Numbered from the stretch's first letter, positions 7,848 to 16,655 are shown. The stretch: DNA of 64,000 bases from Phyllobacteriaceae bacterium (GCA_002708825.1 PAPF01000018.1:1-64000); one strand, 5' to 3'. A program made the numbers and translations. Notes: generated from the sequence alone by a model not told the origin.

Positions 7848-8347
7848 CGGGGCGCATCTTTCTGTTCGGCGACGATATCGACACCGACCAGCTTGCTCCG
7901 GGGCAATACATGCGCGGCGGGATCGCCGACCTGGCCGCGCATTGCCTGGAAGGGGTTCGTCCGGATTTCGCCGCGGCGGTCAAGCCGGGCGACGTGGTGG
8001 TGGCGGGCCGCAACTTCGGCATGGGGTCCTCGCGCGAGCAGGCGGCGGAAGCCTTGCGCCATCTTGGCGTCGCCGGCGTGGTGGCGCGCTCGTTTGCCGG
8101 CATCTTCTACCGCAACGCCATCAACCTCGGGCTGCCCGTGCTGACTGCGGCGGATCTCCCGGGCGTCACCGATGGCGAGGCGTGCCAACTGGATGTCGAT
8201 GCAGGCGTCCTGCATCTGCCGGATCAGGAGCAGACGGTGCGCCTCGACCCGTTGCCGGACAACCTGAAGGCCCTGCTCGCCGATGGCGGTCTGGTGCCGC
8301 ACCTGAAGAAGCGTTTCGCGGCCGAAGAGGAGGACCGCCGGTCATGA
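7844..8347 (+). CDS. Aconitase-family hydratase small subunit (LeuD/DmdB type)
   Basis: This 167-residue swivel domain opens GRIFLFGDDIDTDQLAPGQY and carries GRNFGMGSSREQAAEALR, the substrate-specificity loop of LeuD-type small subunits, then FYRNAINLGLPVL. It completes the active site of the large subunit translated just before it (ATGA overlap). The start is fixed by this overlap and by the family N-terminus; a longer open frame upstream is out-of-frame large-subunit sequence. It also overlaps the downstream lyase gene by ATGA. Confidence 0.9.
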   Translation: MTGRIFLFGDDIDTDQLAPGQYMRGGIADLAAHCLEGVRPDFAAAVKPGDVVVAGRNFGMGSSREQAAEALRHLGVAGVVARSFAGIFYRNAINLGLPVLTAADLPGVTDGEACQLDVDAGVLHLPDQEQTVRLDPLPDNLKALLADGGLVPHLKKRFAAEEEDRRS

Positions 8348-9219
8348 CCATGAGCCTCAGGCAACGGCTTGCCGAGCCCCGCATCCTGGTGGCGCCGGGC
8401 GTCTATGACGCGCTGTCCGGGCTGATCGCCGAACAGGCGGGCGCGGAAGCGGTCTACCTGTCGGGTGCGTCCATCGCCTATACGCGGTTCGGCCGGCCCG
8501 ATATCGGTCTCGTTTCCATGAGCGAGGTGGCCGACACGATCGCCGTGCTGCGCGACCGCATTGCATTGCCCATCGTGGTGGACGGCGACAACGGCTTCGG
8601 CAATGCACTCAACGTCCAACGCACGGTGCGGGTCTTCGAGCGCATGGGCGCAAACGCGATCCAGCTCGAGGACCAGACGCTGCCCAAGCGTTGCGGCCAT
8701 CTGGACGGCAAGACGCTGGTGAGCGCATCGGAAATGGCGGGAAAGATCCGCGCGGCCTGCGATGCGCGGGCCGATGACGGGACGCTGATCATCGGGCGCA
8801 CCGACGCCATTGCCGTGGAGGGTTTCGAGGCGGCGCTGGACCGGGCGGAGGCCTATCTGGAGGTCGGCGCCGACATGCTGTTCGTCGAAGCACCGCAGTC
8901 GCTCGACCAGATCGGCCGCATCGTCCAGCGCTTCTCGGGCCGGGCGCCGCTGATGGCCAACATGGTGGAAGGCGGCAAGACCCCGGCGCTGGACGCGGGC
9001 GAACTGGAAGAGGCGGGCTTTTCCTTCGTCATCTTTCCCGGCGGCGTCGTGCGCGCCATCGCTGCGACGGCGCGCGACTATTACGCCAACCTGCTGGCTT
9101 CGGGCTCGAATGCGGGTTTCCGCAACCGCATGTTCGACTTTGCCGGACTGAACGACCTGATCGGGACGCCTTCGATGCTGGAAAACGGCAAACGCTATGA
9201 CGGAGACAAGGGGCAATGA
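8344..9219 (+). CDS. Isocitrate lyase/PEP mutase superfamily lyase (2,3-dimethylmalate lyase-like)
   Basis: This 291-residue TIM-barrel enzyme has the metal-binding DGDNGFGN and the active-site loop KRCGH. That cysteine is found in C-C lyases (isocitrate, methylisocitrate, 2,3-dimethylmalate lyases) and absent from PEP mutases. It would split a 2-hydroxy-dicarboxylate, or a substituted malate, into an alpha-keto acid and a smaller carboxylate. Placed directly after the hydratase subunits, it most resembles Dml, which gives pyruvate and propionate from 2,3-dimethylmalate; methylisocitrate lyase is the main alternative. Start chosen at the ATGA overlap with the preceding gene. No methylcitrate synthase gene is in view, which argues against the methylcitrate cycle. 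Confidence 0.85.
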   Translation: MTMSLRQRLAEPRILVAPGVYDALSGLIAEQAGAEAVYLSGASIAYTRFGRPDIGLVSMSEVADTIAVLRDRIALPIVVDGDNGFGNALNVQRTVRVFERMGANAIQLEDQTLPKRCGHLDGKTLVSASEMAGKIRAACDARADDGTLIIGRTDAIAVEGFEAALDRAEAYLEVGADMLFVEAPQSLDQIGRIVQRFSGRAPLMANMVEGGKTPALDAGELEEAGFSFVIFPGGVVRAIAATARDYYANLLASGSNAGFRNRMFDFAGLNDLIGTPSMLENGKRYDGDKGQ

Positions 9220-10910
9220 GCATCGACGCGGTAACGCTGGCGATCCTGAAGGGCAGGCTGGAACAGATCGCCGACGAGATGGACGCCACCCTGTTCCGCT
9301 CCGCCTTCAACCCGATCATCGCGGAAGCGCACGATGCCTCGCACGGCATCTATGACGCGGCGACCGGCGAGACGCTGGTGCAGGGCAAGTCCGGCCTGCC
9401 GATCTTCGTCGGCGTCATGGCCTTCGCGGTCAAGGCGGTGATCGACAAGGCGGCGAAGACCGGCGGCATCCACGAGGGCGACGTCTGGATCTTCAACGAC
9501 CCGTATGACGGCGGCACGCATCTGTCCGACTTCCGGCTGGTCAAGCCCGTCTTCCGCAATGGCGAGGTGTTCTGCTTCCTGGCCTCGGTCGGCCACTGGC
9601 ACGATGTCGGCGGCAATGTGCCGGGCAATTACAACCCGGTGGCGACCGAGAGCTTCCAGGAGGGTATGCTGATCCCGCCCGTCAAGCTCTACGACCGGGG
9701 CGAATGGCGCCAGGACATCGTCGACATCCTGTCGGCCAATTCCCGCCTTCCGCTCTCGCTTTACGGTGATCTCAACGGCCAGATCAACGCGCTCGACCTG
9801 GGGGAGAAGCGCCTCCATGCACTGATCGACGACTATGGCGATGCCACCGTCGCCACCTGTCTTGGCGAGTTGAAGGCGCGCGCGGCGCAGATGATGCGGG
9901 CGCAGATCGCGGCTCTGCCCGACGGCACGGTCTCGGCGGAGGACTTCCTCGACAATGACGGGATCGTGGACGAACCGCTGAAGATCGTACTCGACATGCG
10001 CATCGAGGGCGAGCGCATGGTGCTGGACTTCTCGCGTTCCTCGCCGGCATGCGCCGGACCGGTCAACATCTCGCGCTCGACGACGATTGCCGCCTGTTAC
10101 GTGGCGCTCAAGCATGTGTTCGGCGACGTGCCGGCCAATGCCGGCGTGCTGGAGCCGGTCGACTTCCTGATCCCGGAGGATTCGCTGCTCTCGGTGAAGG
10201 CGCCCAAGCCGGTCGGCGGTTATACCGAAACGATCCTGCGGCTGATCGACGTTGTATTCGAGGCCGTGGCACAGATCGCGCCGGACGAGGCCATGGCCTG
10301 CGCCTATGGCACCATCAACGCCCTGTCGCTGGCCGGCCACCGGGCCAACGGCCAGCGCTGGGTCATGTTCTCCTTCTTCGGTGGCGGGCACGGCGCGCAT
10401 GGGCGCGGCGACGGTCTCAATCATGGCAATGCGCCGATTTCCACGGCGACGATCCCGCCGCTGGAAATCCTGGAGGCGGCCTATCCGGTCTGTTTCAGGC
10501 AATGGGCGCTCAGGCCCGATTCGGGCGGGGCGGGCGAGCATCGCGGGGGCCTTGGCGCGATCTACGAGATCGAACTGCTGGAAAAGGGCGCCGACGTCTT
10601 CCTGTTCGGCGAGCGCGGCAGGTTCGCCCCGCGCGGCGTGGCTGGCGGCGGCGACGCGGCGGCCAACCGCTTCACATACGAGCAGGATGACGGCCGCCAC
10701 GCGCCGCCCATGGTGTCCAAGATGATCGGCATCAAGCTGAAGCAGGGCCAGACGGTGCGCCTCGAGACGCCGGGCGGCGGCGGGCATGGCGATCCGGGCA
10801 AGCGGCTGGTTGAAGCCATCGCGCGCGACATCCGGCTTGGCTATGTCAGCGCGCAGGCCGCCGAACGGGACTACGGCTTCAAGGCCGGCAAAGGGGAGGC
10901 CGGGCAATGA
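9216..10910 (+). CDS. hyuB: Hydantoinase/oxoprolinase/caprolactamase B subunit (HyuB)
   Basis: This 564-residue subunit has the HyuB N-terminus AVTLAILKGRLEQIADEMD and the central GDVWIFNDPYDGGTHLSDF, followed by HWHDVGG, and ends in the glycine-rich TPGGGGHGDPGKR. HyuB works with HyuA in ATP-dependent opening of cyclic amides (hydantoin, 5-oxoproline, caprolactam) or in carboxylation of ketones in acetone carboxylase relatives. Lack of an acetone-carboxylase gamma gene nearby favours ring-amide hydrolysis. It overlaps its neighbours on both sides by ATGA, with HyuA encoded second. Specific substrate unknown. Confidence 0.93.
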   Translation: MSIDAVTLAILKGRLEQIADEMDATLFRSAFNPIIAEAHDASHGIYDAATGETLVQGKSGLPIFVGVMAFAVKAVIDKAAKTGGIHEGDVWIFNDPYDGGTHLSDFRLVKPVFRNGEVFCFLASVGHWHDVGGNVPGNYNPVATESFQEGMLIPPVKLYDRGEWRQDIVDILSANSRLPLSLYGDLNGQINALDLGEKRLHALIDDYGDATVATCLGELKARAAQMMRAQIAALPDGTVSAEDFLDNDGIVDEPLKIVLDMRIEGERMVLDFSRSSPACAGPVNISRSTTIAACYVALKHVFGDVPANAGVLEPVDFLIPEDSLLSVKAPKPVGGYTETILRLIDVVFEAVAQIAPDEAMACAYGTINALSLAGHRANGQRWVMFSFFGGGHGAHGRGDGLNHGNAPISTATIPPLEILEAAYPVCFRQWALRPDSGGAGEHRGGLGAIYEIELLEKGADVFLFGERGRFAPRGVAGGGDAAANRFTYEQDDGRHAPPMVSKMIGIKLKQGQTVRLETPGGGGHGDPGKRLVEAIARDIRLGYVSAQAAERDYGFKAGKGEAGQ

Positions 10911-12967
10911 GCGGGCGTATCGTGATCGGTGTGGATGTGGGCGGCACCTTCACCGACATTTTCGTTCTCGACGAGGCGTCCGGCACCGTAAAGACAGGCA
11001 AGGTGCCTTCGACGCGCGGCGACCAGTCGAAAGGCTTCGTCGAGGGCATTGGCGGGCTGGTGCCGGATTTCGGAAGCATCGGCACCGTGGTGCACGGGAC
11101 GACCGTGGGCACGAATGCGCTGCTCGAACGCAAGGGCGCGCGCACCGGCATCATCACCACCACGGGCTTTCGCGACGTGCTCGAAATGCGCCGCCGCGAC
11201 CGGCCGACCACATGGGGCCTGAAGGGATCGTTCGAACCGGTGGTGGAGCGGCCGGACCGGGTGGAGGTGGAAGAGCGCGTGCTGGCCGATGGCACGGTGC
11301 GCCTGGCGGTGGATCCGGAAGCGGTGAAGGCGCAGGCAATCGCCCTGCGCGATGCCGGATGCGAGGCGGCCTGCGTCTTTTTCATCAACGGCTATGCCAA
11401 TGATGCGAATGAACGGATCGCGGTGGAAGCCGTCCGCTCGGTCTGGCCGAACGCGCATGTGACCGCGGCGACCGAAATCCTGCCGGAAATCCGCGAGTTC
11501 GAGCGGCTCTCCACGGCCACGCTGAACGCCTATCTGCAACCGGTCGTCTCGTCCTATCTCGACCGGCTGGAAACCGGGCTCAAGGACCGGGGCTTCAGCG
11601 GCGACGTGCTGATCGTGCAGTCCAATGGCGGCGTGATGTCCGTGGAGACGGCCAAGCGCTATCCGGTGCGAACCGCGCTGTCCGGCCCGGCGGCCGGGGT
11701 GATCGCGGCGACGGCGATTGCCAGTGCGGCGGGCTTCGACAACATCATCACCTGCGACATGGGCGGCACGTCCTTCGACGTGTCGCTGGTGGCGGGCGGC
11801 GAGGCGGCGCTGGCGGCGGAGACGGCCATCGACTTCGGCATGGTGGTGCGCACGCCGATGATCGAGATCACGACCATCGGCGCCGGCGGCGGTTCCATTG
11901 CCTCGGTGGACAAGAGCGGGCTTTTGCAGGTGGGGCCGGAATCGGCCGGCTCCGATCCGGGTCCGGTCTGCTACGGCCTCGGCAATGACCGGCCGACGGT
12001 GACGGACGCCAACCTGGTCCTGGGCCGCATCAATGCCGCGCGGCCCATCGGCGGCAAACTGGCGCGGCTCGACGTGGAGGCTGCGCGCGCGGCGATTGCC
12101 CGCGTCGTGGCGGAGCCGCTCGGCCTGTCCGTGGAGGATGCGGCGGAAGCGATCCTGAAACTCGCCAACGCGAAGATGGCCGGCGCCATCCGCCTCGTCT
12201 CCATCGAGAAGGGGCACGATCCGGCCCGCTTCGCGGCCATGCCGTTCGGCGGCGGCGGCGCGCTGCATACCGGCGCGCTGATCAAGGAAGTGGGGCTCGG
12301 CTCGGCGCTGGTGCCGCGTTTTCCGGGCGTCACCTCGGCGCTGGGCTGCGTGGTGGCCGACATGCGCCATGACCGGGTGCAGACCGTCAACCGCCTGCTC
12401 GACCAGATCGATACGGGCGCGCTGGGCCGCGAGATGGAGACGGAAGCCGAGGCGATCCGCGGCCTGCTGGAGGCATCGGGCATCGCCTTTGCCGCCATCG
12501 ACACCGTGCATGAACTCGACATGCTCTATCTCGGCCAGACGCACACGGTTTCAGTGACGCTGGACGGGGCAGGCGCAGACCTGACGGCCGATGCCATCCG
12601 GGCGGCCTTCGAGCGGGCCTACCGGGCGGCCTATGGCCGCCTGCTCGACGGCATCCCGATGCGGGTGATGAACTACCGGGTCGCTGTGATCGGGCGCAGG
12701 CCGGATCTCGACATGGCCGTTTTCGCGCCGGCCGAAGGCAAACCCGCAGCGGCCTGCCGCACGGGCACGCGGACGGTCTGGTGCGATGGTGCGGCGCATG
12801 AGGCGGGCGTCTACGAGCGGCTCGACCTGACGGTGGGCGAGCGCATCGCCGGTCCGGCGCTTCTGGAACAGGCGGACACCACGATCTTCGTGGACCCTGG
12901 GCTGGAGGCGCAGGTGGACAGCTTCGGCAACCTGGTGATCCGCCGCATGGAGGGGCGCGATGGCTGA
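10907..12967 (+). CDS. hyuA: Hydantoinase/oxoprolinase A subunit, ATP-binding (HyuA)
   Basis: This 686-residue ASKHA-fold subunit has the phosphate-1 motif IGVDVGGTFTDIFVLD at the N-terminus, VVHGTTVGTNALLERKG at about 65-80, and the adenosine region TCDMGGTSFDVSLV at about 284-297. It activates the amide carbonyl by phosphorylation for hydrolysis in complex with HyuB. Size and motifs are complete. It overlaps hyuB by 4 nt and the next gene by 8 nt. With an importer and a hydratase-lyase set in the same operon, it could open a cyclic imide or lactam and feed an unsaturated diacid derivative downstream. This route is inference. Confidence 0.93.
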   Translation: MSGRIVIGVDVGGTFTDIFVLDEASGTVKTGKVPSTRGDQSKGFVEGIGGLVPDFGSIGTVVHGTTVGTNALLERKGARTGIITTTGFRDVLEMRRRDRPTTWGLKGSFEPVVERPDRVEVEERVLADGTVRLAVDPEAVKAQAIALRDAGCEAACVFFINGYANDANERIAVEAVRSVWPNAHVTAATEILPEIREFERLSTATLNAYLQPVVSSYLDRLETGLKDRGFSGDVLIVQSNGGVMSVETAKRYPVRTALSGPAAGVIAATAIASAAGFDNIITCDMGGTSFDVSLVAGGEAALAAETAIDFGMVVRTPMIEITTIGAGGGSIASVDKSGLLQVGPESAGSDPGPVCYGLGNDRPTVTDANLVLGRINAARPIGGKLARLDVEAARAAIARVVAEPLGLSVEDAAEAILKLANAKMAGAIRLVSIEKGHDPARFAAMPFGGGGALHTGALIKEVGLGSALVPRFPGVTSALGCVVADMRHDRVQTVNRLLDQIDTGALGREMETEAEAIRGLLEASGIAFAAIDTVHELDMLYLGQTHTVSVTLDGAGADLTADAIRAAFERAYRAAYGRLLDGIPMRVMNYRVAVIGRRPDLDMAVFAPAEGKPAAACRTGTRTVWCDGAAHEAGVYERLDLTVGERIAGPALLEQADTTIFVDPGLEAQVDSFGNLVIRRMEGRDG

Positions 12968-13574
12968 CATGGCAATCGATCCGGCCCGCACAGGGCTTCT
13001 GATCGTCGACCTGCAGAACGATTTCCTGCATCCCGACGGGGCTTACGCACGGGGCGGCCAGACAAGCGAAGCCATCGCGGCCCTGCCTGCCCGCGTGAAG
13101 CCGGTTGCTGATGCGCTGCGGGCGGCCGGCGGCTGGGTGATCTCGACGCAGTTCACGCTGGTGCCGGGCAAGGGCGGCGAGCCGTTCATCTCGCCGCACC
13201 TGAAGGCCCTGCGGCCCTTCCTGCGCAAGGGCGATTTCCAACCCGGCGCCTGGGGGCACCAACTGGTCGACACGCTGCAACCGGCCGACCTGACGGTGGA
13301 AAAGGTGGCCTATTCCGCCTTCTACATGACGCGCATGGAGTTCGTGCTGCGCAAGGCGGGCATCGAAACGCTGATGATCTGCGGGATCGTCACCAATGGC
13401 GGCGTGGCCTCGACCCTGCGCGATGCGCATGTGCGCGATTTCCGCACCATCCTGCTGACCGACGGCTGCGCAGCCTTCCGGCAGGCGGTGCATGACACGG
13501 CGATTGCCGATCTCTCGACCATCGCCACGGCGATGACCTGCGCCGGGGCGGAAGCCAAGCTGCGGGGTGGCTGA
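12960..13574 (+). CDS. Isochorismatase-fold hydrolase with Gly in place of the nucleophilic Cys
   Basis: This 204-residue protein has the fold signature LLIVDLQNDFLHPDG containing the catalytic Asp, a Lys in LTVEKVAYSAF, and the cis-peptide segment GIVTNGGVASTLRDA. In cysteine amidohydrolases of this family (nicotinamidase, maleamate amidase, biuret hydrolase) the seventh residue of that segment is the nucleophilic Cys; here it is Gly, as in true isochorismatases such as EntB and PhzD. Context would suggest a half-amide hydrolase, but the residue change argues for a non-covalent mechanism such as vinyl-ether or imine hydrolysis, or loss of activity. It is coupled to hyuA by an 8-nt overlap. 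Confidence 0.88.
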   Translation: MADMAIDPARTGLLIVDLQNDFLHPDGAYARGGQTSEAIAALPARVKPVADALRAAGGWVISTQFTLVPGKGGEPFISPHLKALRPFLRKGDFQPGAWGHQLVDTLQPADLTVEKVAYSAFYMTRMEFVLRKAGIETLMICGIVTNGGVASTLRDAHVRDFRTILLTDGCAAFRQAVHDTAIADLSTIATAMTCAGAEAKLRGG

Positions 13575-13575
13575 G

Positions 13576-14982
13576 ATGGCGGGCCGCGTGGTTTCCGGCA
13601 GGCCGGACCGGGTGGATGCCGAGGCACAGGTGGTCGTCATCGGCGGCGGCGCATGCGGCCTGACGGCGGCATTGCGCGCGCGCGCCGCCGGGGCCGACGT
13701 ACTGGTGCTGGAACGCGACGGCTCGCCCAGCGGCTCCACGTCGATGTCGTCGGGCTTCGTGCCGGCGCCGGCGACCCGGTTCCAGCGTGCCGCCGGAATC
13801 GCGGACGACACGGCAGAGCTGTTCCTGGCCGACATCATGGCCAAGTCGAAGGGCAGTTCACGCGAGGACCTGGCGCGGCTGGCGGCGGCGAGCATCGGCC
13901 CGGCGGTGGAATGGCTTGGCGACCATGCCGGGATCGAATGGATCGTGCTCGACGGTTTCCTTTATCCCGGCCATGCGCGCCACCGCATGCATGCCGTGCC
14001 GGAAAAGACCGGTGCCGCCCTGGAAGCGCGCCTTCTGGCGGCGGCGGAAGCGGCGGAGATTCCCGTGGTGACGGATGCGCGTGCGGACCGGCTGTTTCTC
14101 GACGGCGACCGGATCGCCGCGGTCGAGATCGAACGCCCCGGCGGCGCGCGCGAGACGATCCGCTGCGATGCACTCGTTCTGGCCTGCAACGGCTATGGCG
14201 GCAATCGCGACCTCGTTGCCCGCCATATCCCGGAGATCGCTTCCGGCCTCTATTACGGCCATGCGGGCAATACCGGTGACGCTGTGTTGTGGGGCGGAGA
14301 CCTCGGCGCCGCGCTGGATCATCTGTCCGGCTATCAGGGGCACGGGTCGCTGGCCCATCCGCACGGTATTCTCATCACCTGGGCGCTGATGATGGAGGGC
14401 GGTATCCAGGTGAACCGTGAGGGGCACCGCTTTTCCAACGAGCATGGCGGCTATTCGGAGCAGGCTGTCCATGTGCTGGGCCAGCCGGACGGCATCGCCT
14501 GGAACATCTTTGACCAGCGCATCCACGATTTCGCGCTGTCCTTTCCGGATTACCGCGACGCGATGGAGGCGGGTGCGATCCGTCAGGGCGGGAGCGTGGC
14601 CGGTCTTGCCAGGGCGACGGGATTGCCGGCCGATGCGCTGGATGAGACCTTGCAACGGGTCACAGCGCTGCAGGCTGGCGAAGGGGCGGATGCCTTCGGC
14701 CGCGACTTCACCGGCAGGCCGGCGCTCAAGCCCCCCTACTTCGCAGTGAAGGTGACCGGCGCGCTGTTCCACACCCAGGGCGGTCTGGTGATCAACAAAA
14801 AAGCGCAGGTGCTGCGGCCGGACGGGACCGCATTTGCCAACCTGTTTGCCGGGGGCGGCGCGGCCTGCGGCGTTTCCGGGCCGGATGTCTCGGGCTACCT
14901 GTCGGGCAACGGACTGCTCACCGCCATCGGTTTCGGCTGGCTGGCCGGTGCATCGGCGGCAGCGGCCCCCTTGCCGGACTAG
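13576..14982 (+). CDS. FAD-binding dehydrogenase/reductase (fumarate reductase flavoprotein, TcuA/KstD-like)
   Basis: This 468-residue FAD_binding_2-family protein has the dinucleotide motif VVIGGGACGLTAALRARAAG, then GSTSMSSGF, the capping-domain residues GGIQVNREGHRFSNE, and the C-terminal LFAGGGAACGVSG with YLSGNGLLTAIGFG. The family oxidises or reduces C-C bonds next to carboxyl or keto groups (fumarate reductase, tricarballylate dehydrogenase, 3-ketosteroid dehydrogenase). Here it could interconvert a saturated and an unsaturated ring or diacid. ATG at 13576 is chosen because it follows the previous stop directly; a GTG nine bases earlier is an alternative. It is the last gene of the operon and converges on the sulfatase gene, the two stop codons sharing a CTAG. 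Confidence 0.87.
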   Translation: MAGRVVSGRPDRVDAEAQVVVIGGGACGLTAALRARAAGADVLVLERDGSPSGSTSMSSGFVPAPATRFQRAAGIADDTAELFLADIMAKSKGSSREDLARLAAASIGPAVEWLGDHAGIEWIVLDGFLYPGHARHRMHAVPEKTGAALEARLLAAAEAAEIPVVTDARADRLFLDGDRIAAVEIERPGGARETIRCDALVLACNGYGGNRDLVARHIPEIASGLYYGHAGNTGDAVLWGGDLGAALDHLSGYQGHGSLAHPHGILITWALMMEGGIQVNREGHRFSNEHGGYSEQAVHVLGQPDGIAWNIFDQRIHDFALSFPDYRDAMEAGAIRQGGSVAGLARATGLPADALDETLQRVTALQAGEGADAFGRDFTGRPALKPPYFAVKVTGALFHTQGGLVINKKAQVLRPDGTAFANLFAGGGAACGVSGPDVSGYLSGNGLLTAIGFGWLAGASAAAAPLPD

Positions 14983-16655
14983 TCGTCCATCCGGCGCTTG
15001 TCGGGGACCTTGCGGCCGACATAGTGAACGATCTGTGCGGGGTCCGCGTCCGCCTCGTCCACCACGCCGATCATGACGCCCTTGCCTCCGGGTTTGCGGC
15101 GGGTGGCAAGCACTTTCGCATTGGGAACCGTGGTGCGCTGGGAAGGCCGGCGTGCCCATGCGAAGAGCGCCGCGTACAACCGGTCGATGATGGGGCGATG
15201 GGCCTCGCTGGCGCCAAGATCGACAAGTTCGTCCGGGTCGTTTTCCAGATCGAACAGCATGGGCCGGAAACCGCCCTCGAAATGGATCATCTTCCACCGG
15301 GTGTCGGCGATCATGAACATGCGTGCCTCCGCCGGACCGAGGTTCAGCCGGTCGGCCAGCGGCGTCGTCGAATAGTCGAACTCGCAGATCACGTGGTCGC
15401 GCAACGGCCCTTCCTGCCGGCCATGGATGAGCGGGACCAGCGAGCGGCCTTCAAGGATGTGGCCGGCCGCGGAGGGATCGCCGCCGGCCACTTCCAGGAA
15501 GGTCGGCACAAGGTCGATGCATTCGACGAGTTCGTCGCAGACGGTTCCGCGCGTGGCATCGGCCTCGGGCGAAGGATCGAAGACGATCAGCGGCACACGG
15601 ACGGAGGCATCGTGAAAGAACGTCTTTTCGCCCAGCCAGTGATCGCCCAGGAAATCGCCATGATCGGAGGTCACGACGATCATCGTGTCGTCCATGCGCC
15701 CGGTCTTTTCCAGCCAGCCGAACAGGACGCCCATCTGGTCGTCGCACTGTTTGACGAGTCCCATGTAGGCGCGCAGCACCTTCTCGCGCACGTCGTCGCG
15801 GGAGAAGGCGCGGCCGACGGGGGCATTCATGAACCCCTTGAAGACGGGATGGGCCTTGTCGGACTCGTCCTGGCTGCGCACGGGCGGGAGGAAATGCTCC
15901 GGTCCATACATGGCATGGTAGGGCGCGGGCACGATATAGGGCCAGTGCGGCTTGATGTAGGAGAGGTGGCAGCACCAGGGCTTGTCGCCTTGTGCTTCGA
16001 TGAACGCCATGCCGCGCCGCGTGAGATAGGGCGTCTCGCTGTCCTCTTCGGCGATGTTGGCTGCTTCGGCGGAATTCCCCAGGAACCAGCCCGACAGCAC
16101 GTTGCCTTCCCCGTCGATGCCGGAATTGGCGAAATCGTGCCAGGGGTTGTCGCTGTCATAGCCGTGCGCGCGCAGGTATTCGTTGTACTTCAGCGCGCCG
16201 CCCTCGTCGTAGAAGCCGTCGGGCCCTTGCGGACGCATGCCGTCGTCGCGTTCGAAGATGTCGAAGCCGCATTCAGCCACGCGCGCGCCGATCACGCTGT
16301 CCGGCGCAAGGCCCAGACGACGCATGCCTTCGGCGTCGGCGGCCATGTGGGTCTTGCCGACCAGCCAGCAGTCCATGCCGGCATCGCGCAGATAGTCGCC
16401 CATGGTGCGCTCGCCCACCTTCAGCGGCGCATTGTTCCAGGCCGCGCCATGGCTGTGGACATAGCGGCCGGTATAGGTGGACATGCGAGAAGGCCCGCAC
16501 AAGGGTGACTGGATCATGGCGCGGTTGAAGCGCACGCCCCGCGCGGCAAGCCGGTCGATGTTCGGCGTGTGCAGGTGGGGATGGCCGTAACAGGAGAGGT
16601 AGTCCCAGCGCAGCTGGTCGAACATGATGAAAAGGATGTTCTTCGCCTTGCCCAT
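14979..16655 (-). CDS. Alkaline-phosphatase superfamily sulfatase / phosphonate monoester hydrolase
   Basis: This 558-residue enzyme starts NILFIMFDQLRWDYLSCYGH, with the metal-binding Asp and Gln of the sulfatase/PMH fold, and has CGPSR at residues 53-57, whose Cys is converted to formylglycine. Later metal ligands lie in VVTSDHGDFLGDH. Length and the FDQ opening suit phosphonate monoester hydrolases and related arylsulfatases better than choline sulfatase. No signal peptide is seen, so it should be cytoplasmic. ATG at 16655 is preceded by AAAGGCGAAG; a longer frame has no family sequence. A modifying enzyme (FGE) is not in view. It stands alone on the minus strand and its physiological ester is unknown. 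Confidence 0.88.
   Translation of the reverse strand: MGKAKNILFIMFDQLRWDYLSCYGHPHLHTPNIDRLAARGVRFNRAMIQSPLCGPSRMSTYTGRYVHSHGAAWNNAPLKVGERTMGDYLRDAGMDCWLVGKTHMAADAEGMRRLGLAPDSVIGARVAECGFDIFERDDGMRPQGPDGFYDEGGALKYNEYLRAHGYDSDNPWHDFANSGIDGEGNVLSGWFLGNSAEAANIAEEDSETPYLTRRGMAFIEAQGDKPWCCHLSYIKPHWPYIVPAPYHAMYGPEHFLPPVRSQDESDKAHPVFKGFMNAPVGRAFSRDDVREKVLRAYMGLVKQCDDQMGVLFGWLEKTGRMDDTMIVVTSDHGDFLGDHWLGEKTFFHDASVRVPLIVFDPSPEADATRGTVCDELVECIDLVPTFLEVAGGDPSAAGHILEGRSLVPLIHGRQEGPLRDHVICEFDYSTTPLADRLNLGPAEARMFMIADTRWKMIHFEGGFRPMLFDLENDPDELVDLGASEAHRPIIDRLYAALFAWARRPSQRTTVPNAKVLATRRKPGGKGVMIGVVDEADADPAQIVHYVGRKVPDKRRMDD

Noticed and set aside
6570-8347. Leucine biosynthesis isopropylmalate isomerase (leuCD)
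   Set aside because: The subunits are LeuC/LeuD-like, but they sit in a GntR-controlled catabolic operon with an ICL-family lyase and HyuAB and without leuA or leuB, so a leucine role is not supported.
15024-16508. 494-codon plus-strand frame inside the sulfatase gene
   Set aside because: The opposite strand encodes an intact sulfatase/PMH with catalytic CGPSR, so this frame is a mirror of real codons.
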